From NCBI GenBank assembly GCA_012519055.1, contig JAAYQU010000045.1, forward strand, positions 124,001-188,000: a stretch of 64,000 nucleotides of DNA. Reading direction: 5' to 3'. A program made the position numbers and the translations under genes. The stretch comes from Bacteroidales bacterium (GTDB lineage Bacteria; Bacteroidota; Bacteroidia; Bacteroidales; Salinivirgaceae). Positions 53,762 through 64,000 of this stretch are shown in pieces (the first letter of the stretch is position 1; the number at the start of each line of letters is the position of its first letter). The notes under the pieces are model-generated. The model was not told where the DNA came from. It worked only from the letters and a program-made list of their open reading frames with translations, and did no database searches.

Positions 53762-54022
53762 TTAATCGCTCTTACCTTTCTTAGGAGGGACAGGATCGTA
53801 ACCGTGTGTGCCCCATGGGTTACACCTTAAAATTCGTTTAAATCCTAGCCAAAATCCTTTAAAAGGACCGTGTGTTTTAATAGCTTCAATAGCATAGGAA
53901 CTACATGTTGGTGTATGTCTGCAGCTATTTGGAAGCCATGGGGAAAATAAATATCTGTAAAGTTGGATAGGTAAAATTAGTAACCAACCTATTGATTTTG
54001 AGATAAATCTAAGAAATGACAT
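53762..54022 (-). CDS. yidD: YidD membrane-protein insertion efficiency factor
   Basis: An 86-residue protein. The conserved core [54 protein letters not shown] matches YidD, including the Cys-x4-5-Cys pair. It is a small membrane-associated helper of YidC. yidC itself is in this window at 60476, 6.5 kb away and on the opposite strand, so they are not co-transcribed. TATATTTG on the minus strand (54049-54042) is a possible -7 element. Confidence 0.95.
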   Translation of the reverse strand: MSFLRFISKSIGWLLILPIQLYRYLFSPWLPNSCRHTPTCSSYAIEAIKTHGPFKGFWLGFKRILRCNPWGTHGYDPVPPKKGKSD

Positions 54023-54064
54023 TTTTAGGAACAGTATTCGGCAAATATAATGTTTTTAACTATT

Positions 54065-54083
54065 GTTATACTAATTGTAATTT
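54065..54083 (+). repeat. Dispersed intergenic repeat copy 1
   Basis: GTTATACTAATTGTAATTT differs in one base from 62462-62480 (GTTATACCAATTGTAATTT). Both lie in intergenic sequence on the plus strand. Confidence 0.5.
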
Positions 54084-54282
54084 GATAAAAGACCGTTTTT
54101 AAACAACGCTATCAAAAAAATAATATACCAAAAAGAAGATAAATTATCTATAATTTTAGTCAAACAATAGTTAATTTATACGTAAAAAATTAGAAATATA
54201 TCTGATATTTCTTTGACAATAGCTCTGAAAGTCCTATTTTCGTGGCTTGATTTTTAGAATTATCTAAATTGCAAAATATATT

Positions 54283-56364
54283 ATGAACGAGAACCCAAAT
54301 CAAGTGCAAGGCGAAGATACTTCGCACGCTACTGACAAACCTATGCAAGAGAATACAAATCTTGAGCAGAATTTTGTTAGTGAGGATACTACAACCAACA
54401 CCCCGGTCGATGATGCCGCAAATCAATCACAAACCTCTAAATTAAAAAATGAAGTCTCAGAGTCTGACACAGAGAATACTGAACCAGTTGTTTCTGAATC
54501 TGACGTAGATAAAGTTGAATCAATTACTTCAAAATCGGAAGTAAGTCAAGTAACTACCAGTAGTACTGATTCTGCTTCTGTCGATGATACTTCAGAATCA
54601 GACGATGTTGAATTAGATGAAGATGACGAAGAAGAGCAGGAGACAGAAGATATTAGTTCACTTTCAAAAACAGAGTTGTTTGATAAATTAACTTATATTG
54701 TTGAAAACAAGCCTGTTAATAAAGTATATCAAATTGTTGAAGATATTCGTGCCCGATACAACGAAATAGTTGAAGAAGAGTGTGAAAAGGAGAAAAAGGA
54801 GTTTATTTCAAAAGGGAACGATGAAGTTGATTTTATCCCTTCAGAAGATAGTTTGAAAGAGCAATTTTACAACCTTGTAGAAAATTATAAACTCAAGCTA
54901 AAAGATCACAGAGAACAGGTAGAGAAGGAGAGAGACGAAAATCTTATTAAAAAACAAGAGATAATAAAAGCAATAGAGAATCTTGTAAATTCCGAGGAAT
55001 CACTAAATAAAACATTCAACGATTTTCACAAACTACAGGAAGAGTGGCGTAGTATAGGATTGGTTCCGCAGGGTGCAACAAAACACCTATATGAAACATA
55101 TAACCATCACGTGGAGAGATTTTATGATTATATTAAAATAAACAAAGAACTACGTGATCTTGATTTTAAGAAAAATCTTGAACAGAAATTAGAATTATGC
55201 GAAAAAGCTGAACTACTTATAGTTGAACCATCTATAGTTAAGGCTTTCAAACAGCTTCAGGAGTATCATAAGCAGTGGCGTGAAATAGGTCCTGTGTCGC
55301 GTGATAAAAAAGAGGAGCTTTGGGATAGATTTAGAGTAGCCACAGCTAAAGTTAATCAACGGCATCGTGAACATTTCGTAAATCTTAAAGAAGAACAGGA
55401 AAACAATCTAAAATTGAAACGTGCCTTGATTGTTAAAGTTCAAGAGATAAATAAACTTACTTTGGTTAAACCTAAAAAATGGGAAGAAAAGGCGAAAGAA
55501 ATTATAGAAATACAAAATAATTGGAGATTAATTGGTTTTGCTCCCAAAAAAGAGAACAACGAACTTTTTGAACAATTTAAAGCTGAATGCGACACATTCT
55601 TCAATGCTAAAAGAGCATTTTTTGAAGAGAGAAGAAAAGAAGAACAAAATAATCTTCAATTAAAGATTGATTTGTGTGTACAGGCTGAATCTTTGAAAGA
55701 AAGCACTGAATGGAAACAAACAACCGAAGAGTATATTAAACTTCAAAAAGCTTGGAAAGATATTGGTCCGGTTCCTCGTAAACATTCTGAGTCAGTTTGG
55801 CAGAGATTCCGCACAGCCTGTGATGCTTTTTTCAACTCAAAATCAGAGCATTTTGGAAATGTAGATAAAGAGCAAGCCGATAACTTAGCGAAAAAACTTG
55901 AACTGATTGAAAAAGTCAAAGCCTTCGAATTGACCGGTAATGACGAAGCCGATATACAAACACTTAGCGATTATCAAACATCGTGGACTGAAATAGGATT
56001 TGTTCCTTTTGACAAAAAGAATAAAATACAGAAAGATTTCAGGACTGCCCTGAATGTACATTACGACAAGTTAAATGTAAGTCCAAAACCTATTGAAAGT
56101 TTCAAAAGTAAATCTAAAAGTTGGGGAGACTCTCCCAAGTCAAAAGCAAGGGTACATCAAGAAAGGAATAGGTTGGCCACAAAAATACGCGATTTAGAAA
56201 ATGAAATTTCCTTGTATGAAAATAATATCGGGTTTTTCAGTAAATCGGCAAATGCAGATGCTATGATTCGAGATATCGAAAAGAAAATAGAAAAAGCTAA
56301 ACAAACAATAGTCGAACTTAAAGGTAAACTCGAGGAAATTGATAGTTCCGACAATGAAGATTAA
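54283..56364 (+). CDS. DUF349-repeat protein
   Basis: A 693-residue cytoplasmic protein. Residues 1-125 are acidic and Ser/Thr-rich, probably disordered. Then come five DUF349 repeats, each about 70 residues with a conserved WR/W-x-IG-x-V/AP: EEWRSIGLVPQGATK, KQWREIGPVSRDKK, NNWRLIGFAPKKEN, KAWKDIGPVPRKHS and TSWTEIGFVPFDKK. The C-terminal 90 residues form a coiled coil (RNRLATKIRDLENEISLYENNIGFFSK). Bacteroidota homologues are common; the function is unknown, with nucleic-acid or ribosome contact suggested for the family. It starts about 260 nt after yidD in a divergent arrangement. Confidence 0.92.
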   Translation: MNENPNQVQGEDTSHATDKPMQENTNLEQNFVSEDTTTNTPVDDAANQSQTSKLKNEVSESDTENTEPVVSESDVDKVESITSKSEVSQVTTSSTDSASVDDTSESDDVELDEDDEEEQETEDISSLSKTELFDKLTYIVENKPVNKVYQIVEDIRARYNEIVEEECEKEKKEFISKGNDEVDFIPSEDSLKEQFYNLVENYKLKLKDHREQVEKERDENLIKKQEIIKAIENLVNSEESLNKTFNDFHKLQEEWRSIGLVPQGATKHLYETYNHHVERFYDYIKINKELRDLDFKKNLEQKLELCEKAELLIVEPSIVKAFKQLQEYHKQWREIGPVSRDKKEELWDRFRVATAKVNQRHREHFVNLKEEQENNLKLKRALIVKVQEINKLTLVKPKKWEEKAKEIIEIQNNWRLIGFAPKKENNELFEQFKAECDTFFNAKRAFFEERRKEEQNNLQLKIDLCVQAESLKESTEWKQTTEEYIKLQKAWKDIGPVPRKHSESVWQRFRTACDAFFNSKSEHFGNVDKEQADNLAKKLELIEKVKAFELTGNDEADIQTLSDYQTSWTEIGFVPFDKKNKIQKDFRTALNVHYDKLNVSPKPIESFKSKSKSWGDSPKSKARVHQERNRLATKIRDLENEISLYENNIGFFSKSANADAMIRDIEKKIEKAKQTIVELKGKLEEIDSSDNED

Positions 56365-56492
56365 TTTAAAAAAACAGGTGTCCCTCGGTTTTATTTGTAA
56401 CTGACAATAATCCAATATTATTACGGGGGAACTATTCTTTAATGCTTTTGGGGAAGGAAAACATTATTGTGCCTCAAAATTCTGGTAAAAAA

Positions 56493-60459
<3,967 letters not shown>

Positions 60460-60475
60460 ACAGATATAGAATAAA

Positions 60476-62323
60476 ATGGACAGAAATACAGTAATAGCAT
60501 TAGTTTTAAGTGCTATTGTACTACTTGGTTGGGGATATTTTACAAGACCAAGCGAAGAGCAGATTGAGAGAGCAAAATATGTACGCGATTCAATTAGAAA
60601 TGCAAACGAACAAAAAGCAGCTGAAGACCTATTAAAAGAAAAAGAGATAGAGTCGCAAGTCGTGATAAGTGAAGCGACAGATACAGCTGTAGATAGTTCA
60701 AGTATTCAATTGCCTTTTGCTTCTTTTAATAAAGCATTAGAAGGCAATAACGAATTTTATGAGCTTGAGAACGAAAAATTGCTTATCAAAATTTCAAAAC
60801 GAGGAGGACGTATTTATTCAGTTATCTTTAAAGAGTACCAAACCTATGATTCTCTGCCTGTTAAGCTGTTTGATGGAGACACTACTGTATTTGGTTTTAC
60901 TTTTATTGCTCAGAATGCAACTCAGCCAATAAAAACAAATAATCTGTTTTGGGAAAAATCAGAAGAGATTAAAACCGACAGTTCAACAATATTGAAACTA
61001 CGTTTAAATGCAGAAGAAGATAAATACATAGAATACGTCTATAATTTAAAAAATGACGATTATGTAGTCGATTTTTCAGTTAATATAGTCAATATGGCTG
61101 ATGTAATTAAAACCAACTATTTAGCGTTTGACTGGAGCTATTTGGTACCCAGAACAGAGAAGTCGTTAAAATGGGAGCGTCAAAAAAGTACTATTTATTA
61201 CAAATATGCAGCAGGAGAGATTGACTATCTGCCAGAAAGATCTGATAGCGAGAAAAAAATTAATGAAAAACTTCAATGGATTGGTTTAAAAACACACTTT
61301 TTTAGCTCCATTTTGGTCTCAAAAGAAAACTTGGGCGATGTATTGCTTAAAACTAAGACACATCAAGATGATAGTTATGTTAAAGACTTTAGTATCAACT
61401 CATTCATTCCATATTCAGCCGCTAAAGAGGAGACTCACGATTTTACATTCTATTTTGTACCCAATAGCTTTTATCAGTTAGCCTCTTATGAGCAAGGTTT
61501 CGATAGACTTATTCCTTTAGGTTGGGGTATTTTTAGGTGGGTAAATCGATACTTTGTTATACCAGTATTTGGCTTTTTAAGTAGCTTTATATCTAACTAC
61601 GGTATAGTAATTCTTATCATTACTATATTGGTTAAATTGATAATATTTCCACTCACATACAAGTCCTATTTATCGACTGCCAAAATGAGAGTGTTAAAGC
61701 CTGATATTGACGAAATTAACAAAAAATATCCAAATCGTGAAGATGCTATGAAAAAGCAAGAGGCCACAATGGCATTGTATAAAAAAGCTGGAGTAAGTCC
61801 TATGGGAGGTTGTTTGCCGATGCTTTTACAAATGCCGATTTTGATAGCCATGTTCTCGTTTTTTCCTTCAGCATTTGAGCTACGACAACAAGGTTTTTTA
61901 TGGGTTGATGACTTAAGTTCGTATGATGCTGTTATTAACCTACCCTTTACAATACCATTTTATGGAGACCACGTCAGTTTGTTCTGTCTATTGATGGCAA
62001 TTACAAATGTTATTTACATTAAATTTAATGATCAAACATCTATGAGTAGTGCCTCAATGCCTGGCATGAAAATAATGATGTATATGATGCCTGTAATGAT
62101 GTTATTTATATTCAACGACTACGCATCAGGGTTAAGCTATTATTACTTCTTATCGCTGTTGATTACAATTATTCAAACTATGGTTTTCAATAGAATGGTT
62201 GATAGCGATAAGCTACGCGCCGAAATGCAGGCAAACAAAGCAAAACCGGTAAAAAAGTCTAAGTTCCAACAGCGTTTGGAAGAGGCTGCTAAAGCCCAAA
62301 GAGCACAACAACGCAGAAAGTAA
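60476..62323 (+). CDS. yidC: YidC membrane protein insertase
   Basis: A 615-residue inner-membrane insertase. The N-terminal TM (about 4-21, VIALVLSAIVLLGWGYF) is followed by a large periplasmic beta domain (55-345). The conserved core begins RWVNRYFVIPVFGFLSSFISNYGIVILIITILVKLIIFPLT and includes the hydrophilic-groove Arg region of the cytoplasmic hairpin, GVSPMGGCLPMLLQMPILIAMFSFFP, NVIYIKFNDQTSMSS and MMYMMPVMMLFIFNDYASGLSYYYFLS. A basic C-tail (KPVKKSKFQQRLEEAAKAQRAQQRRK) can contact the ribosome. It inserts and folds membrane proteins with SecYEG or alone; YidD is also encoded here. Confidence 0.97.
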   Translation: MDRNTVIALVLSAIVLLGWGYFTRPSEEQIERAKYVRDSIRNANEQKAAEDLLKEKEIESQVVISEATDTAVDSSSIQLPFASFNKALEGNNEFYELENEKLLIKISKRGGRIYSVIFKEYQTYDSLPVKLFDGDTTVFGFTFIAQNATQPIKTNNLFWEKSEEIKTDSSTILKLRLNAEEDKYIEYVYNLKNDDYVVDFSVNIVNMADVIKTNYLAFDWSYLVPRTEKSLKWERQKSTIYYKYAAGEIDYLPERSDSEKKINEKLQWIGLKTHFFSSILVSKENLGDVLLKTKTHQDDSYVKDFSINSFIPYSAAKEETHDFTFYFVPNSFYQLASYEQGFDRLIPLGWGIFRWVNRYFVIPVFGFLSSFISNYGIVILIITILVKLIIFPLTYKSYLSTAKMRVLKPDIDEINKKYPNREDAMKKQEATMALYKKAGVSPMGGCLPMLLQMPILIAMFSFFPSAFELRQQGFLWVDDLSSYDAVINLPFTIPFYGDHVSLFCLLMAITNVIYIKFNDQTSMSSASMPGMKIMMYMMPVMMLFIFNDYASGLSYYYFLSLLITIIQTMVFNRMVDSDKLRAEMQANKAKPVKKSKFQQRLEEAAKAQRAQQRRK

Positions 62324-62338
62324 TGGGGTTAAAAGTTG

Positions 62339-62372
62339 AAAGTAGAGACGGAGCATGCTCCGTCTCTACTTT
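62339..62372. terminator. Perfect 34-bp palindrome after yidC
   Basis: AAAGTAGAGACGGAGCA and TGCTCCGTCTCTACTTT are exactly complementary, no loop beyond the central bases, with T-run TTTT after it. It can end the pyrG-yidC transcript. The GTAGAGAC...GTCTCTAC form is one I recall as a recurring intergenic palindrome in Bacteroidota and cyanobacteria. Confidence 0.7.
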
Positions 62373-62461
62373 TAAAACACGACCAATATTAAAAAACGTC
62401 ATCCCACGTTAAAAAACGTTTTCTTGACTGATACGCAACGAAAAAATTGTCGATTAATCAG

Positions 62462-62506
62462 GTTATACCAATTGTAATTTAAAATGAACAATTACTACCG
62501 ATTGGT
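62462..62506 (+). repeat. Dispersed intergenic repeat copy 2, with stem ends
   Basis: GTTATACCAATTGTAATTT (62462-62480) is the near-identical partner of 54065-54083. ACCAAT (62467-62472) pairs with ATTGGT (62501-62506). Upstream, TTAAAAAACGT occurs twice, at 62389-62399 and 62409-62419. Confidence 0.5.
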
Positions 62507-62515
62507 GCGTTGCTA

Positions 62516-63190
62516 TTATTTTAGACTATATTTTAAGTTTAAAACTACTAATGGAAAAATCTTTTCATCTCCACAAGTCTCCATATATCCCATTCCGGGA
62601 ATGTAATTGCAGTATCCGTATAAATCGTTGTAGTTCTTTGATGGTACAGATATTTGCACACCAAAATCAGAACTTAGTTTGTTTGAAATTCTAAAATTAT
62701 AACCAACAGCACCTGTTAGTCCAAAAATAAAGATTTTGTGGTTTAAATATTCAATCTGACTGTCAGGATTTGTCCAGTTTTTGTATTCGGCATTCTCTAT
62801 AACCAATGAGTTTGTTAAGAATGCTCCCAAATAAAAGTAATTATTTTTATCAGCACTATTTCTAAAATTGTATCTCATTCCAATTTTTATAAATCCGCCT
62901 GACTGTTTTTTCATTGAATATCCAAAGTTTCCACAGTCGTAATGTGGGGATAATAAGAAACCGATAAAATCAAAAGATTTTGCATAGTTTATGGTATATC
63001 CAGGATTAACAATCATAGTATATCTCGGATTGTTTGAAAACTCATAAGTCAAATCAATAGTTGTTGCAGGTATTTGAAATAGGTTGATTCCAATGTTGTG
63101 GCTCCAGTTCTCTTTCTCTTGTCCAAGTGTAACTTTTCCAATTATGATAAAGACAACTAGAAAAAAGGCTATTTTTAAGTTTACGCTCAT
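62516..63190 (-). CDS. Outer-membrane beta-barrel protein (hypothetical)
   Basis: A 224-residue exported protein with leader MSVNLKIAFFLVVFIIIGKVTLGQ. Alternating strands follow: NIGINLFQIPATTIDLTYEF, YTMIVNPGYTINYAKS, GFIKIGMRYNFR, YFYLGAFLTNSLVI, IFIFGLTGAVGYNFRI and the last LVVLNLKYSLK. This is a small outer-membrane barrel. Two Cys pairs (YGYCNYIPGMGYMETCG) may form a disulfide. It starts 9 nt after the gene 63200-63736 stop, so the two share one message. Confidence 0.78.
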   Translation of the reverse strand: MSVNLKIAFFLVVFIIIGKVTLGQEKENWSHNIGINLFQIPATTIDLTYEFSNNPRYTMIVNPGYTINYAKSFDFIGFLLSPHYDCGNFGYSMKKQSGGFIKIGMRYNFRNSADKNNYFYLGAFLTNSLVIENAEYKNWTNPDSQIEYLNHKIFIFGLTGAVGYNFRISNKLSSDFGVQISVPSKNYNDLYGYCNYIPGMGYMETCGDEKIFPLVVLNLKYSLK

Positions 63191-63199
63191 TTTTTTAAT

Positions 63200-63736
63200 T
63201 TAATCGGCAGGCTTTTCCTTTTTCTTAAAGTCATACCCTAAAATTATCCCAAGCCTTGGAAAAAATGATTTATTATCAAATAGACTAAAGGTGTTTGCCT
63301 TTTTATCAGATGTTAATCCAATGTAAGCCATTCCAAAAATATTATTAAAAATATTGCGTCTATACCCTAATGTGAATGAAAATCCACGCGTTTTTTCAAA
63401 GTGCATTAAATCTTGTCCATCTTTGGTATATAAAGCTTCGTCGATAAGCCCATAGTTAACTCCTAATAATAACCCATATTTTGAGTATAACTTTAATCCT
63501 AAATCGTAGTCAAATCGGGATTTAGCTCCGGTATGAGGAGGAAGCTCCTTAATCCAACTGCCAATTGCACAGTTAGCTGAAATAAATTTGTATCTAACTT
63601 CGGTGCCAATACCAACAACACCACCTAAGTTAGTTCCCATTCCAATTCCGGTATAAACTGAAGGAGTAATTTGCGAAAAAACGCTCAATTGCAGTCCTAT
63701 TAATAAAATCAAAGTGATAAATTGTCTCATAGTCAA
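63200..63736 (-). CDS. Outer-membrane beta-barrel protein (hypothetical)
   Basis: A 178-residue protein with leader MTMRQFITLILLIGLQLSVFSQ; the ATG at 63730 is an equal alternative start. Strands such as PSVYTGIGMGTNLGGVVGIGTEVRY, GLLLGVNYGLI and FSFTLGYRRNIFNNIFGMAYIGLT suggest an eight-strand barrel, ending RLGIILGYDFKKKE. TAAATTTG on the minus strand (63771-63764) is a possible -7 element. It is the first gene of a two-gene operon. No specific family is recognised. Confidence 0.78.
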   Translation of the reverse strand: MTMRQFITLILLIGLQLSVFSQITPSVYTGIGMGTNLGGVVGIGTEVRYKFISANCAIGSWIKELPPHTGAKSRFDYDLGLKLYSKYGLLLGVNYGLIDEALYTKDGQDLMHFEKTRGFSFTLGYRRNIFNNIFGMAYIGLTSDKKANTFSLFDNKSFFPRLGIILGYDFKKKEKPAD

Positions 63737-63784
63737 TAAGCTTAGTTCATATTTTTACAAAGCAAATTTACAACTTTTTTAAAC

Positions 63785-63821
63785 AAAAACAGAGACCGCT
63801 TTTGTGCTGGTCTCTGTTTTT
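63785..63821. terminator. Strong terminator hairpin near the window end
   Basis: AAAAACAGAGACC (63785-63797) is exactly complementary to GGTCTCTGTTTTT (63809-63821), 11-nt loop. With no plus-strand gene before it, it most likely ends a minus-strand transcript coming from the right edge, such as the fragment at 63880. Confidence 0.85.
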
Positions 63822-63879
63822 GAAATTTTACTAAAAGAGTGTAAACTCTATTTGCTATATATTTATTACTTTCAGATAA

Positions 63880-64000
63880 TTAAGCCATTTTAATTATGCT
63901 GCTACTTTGTGTATGTTGTGAAAAAGTTGCAAGCAGTAAAGAAACTGCTATTAAATTTTTAAAATGTAAAAAAAGTTGTTTTAATCGTTTTTTTTTATTT
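63880..64000 (-). CDS. C-terminal fragment or tiny exported peptide (5' end outside window)
   Basis: The minus strand is open from the window edge to a TAA at 63882-63880. The last residues read LKQLFLHFKNLIAVSLLLATFSQHTQSSSIIKMA. A basic start followed by a hydrophobic stretch and SQ resembles a leader, with about 14 residues after it, so this could be a small secreted peptide rather than the end of a large protein. A strong terminator lies 58 nt downstream, as expected for a real transcript. The call depends on sequence beyond the window. Confidence 0.3.
   Translation of the reverse strand, partial: NKKKRLKQLFLHFKNLIAVSLLLATFSQHTQSSSIIKMA

Noticed and set aside
38207-53766. CAATTGTTAAT(T/C)G near three minus-strand gene ends (38207, 41998, 53756)
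   Set aside because: Short AT-rich matches without stable flanking structure; chance is the simplest explanation.

Overview
The window is a chromosomal segment from a low-GC member of the Bacteroidota, probably Bacteroidales or a close relative; I cannot name the genus. The evidence is: two kinds of type IX secretion (T9SS) C-terminal sorting tails, a FISUMP-domain lipoprotein, DUF4293, DUF349 and DUF6588 proteins, many short signal-peptide outer-membrane beta-barrel proteins, ftsK followed by a LolA-like gene, M23 peptidase-MerR-alaS synteny, promoters of the Bacteroidota type (TTTG/TTG, about 20 nt, TAnnTTTG), and the lack of strong Shine-Dalgarno sequences. No rRNA, CRISPR array, transposase or phage gene is visible.

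Layout. 0-3.3 kb: the 3' end of uvrA and two tandem paralogous lipoproteins. 3.4-6.9 kb: an operon-like trio (amidohydrolase lipoprotein, acyl-ACP thioesterase, orphan histidine kinase). 7-9.1 kb: three small outer-membrane barrel genes. 9.2-12.4 kb: a 1076-residue fused iron-sulfur/FAD dehydrogenase. 12.7-18.3 kb: a lipoprotein, ftsK, lolA-like and a T9SS-exported serine protease. 18.3-21.3 kb: a membrane protein and a CsgG-like/LPP20-like lipoprotein pair. 21.5-26.4 kb: a two-gene unit (SUMF1-fold protein plus T9SS-tailed glycine-rich protein) present twice in tandem. 26.5-31.2 kb: esterase, methyltransferase, cation efflux and a split chromate transporter. 31.5-33.1 kb: a secreted beta-helix protein. 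33.1-33.7 kb: a tRNA-Met followed by a GIY-YIG nuclease gene lodged between two degenerate tRNA-Met copies. 33.7-42 kb: MerR, M23, alaS, DUF6588, ridA, argS. 42-46.3 kb: a four-gene operon ending in xseA. 46.4-50.4 kb: FISUMP lipoprotein and then an accessory block of four plus-strand genes. 50.6-54 kb: an orphan peptide-binding lipoprotein, SDR, MarC, YidD. 54.3-62.3 kb: DUF349 protein, TonB-dependent receptor, pyrG, yidC. 62.5-64 kb: two more barrel proteins and a gene fragment at the edge.

Most of the window is housekeeping and envelope biology. Envelope functions are tied together: YidC and YidD insert inner-membrane proteins, the LolA-like protein and many lipoproteins point to outer-membrane lipoprotein traffic, and the T9SS tails route the protease and glycine-rich proteins to the surface.

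The parts that look least ordinary are the GIY-YIG/tRNA-Met-like cassette (33.17-33.69 kb), the duplicated SUMF1/T9SS unit, the all-in-one HcnABC-like dehydrogenase, and the 47.3-50.5 kb block, whose translationally coupled membrane protein and DEDDh exonuclease and short inverted motifs suggest a mobile, perhaps defensive, gene set. All functional statements rest on reading motifs by eye; no database search was run.
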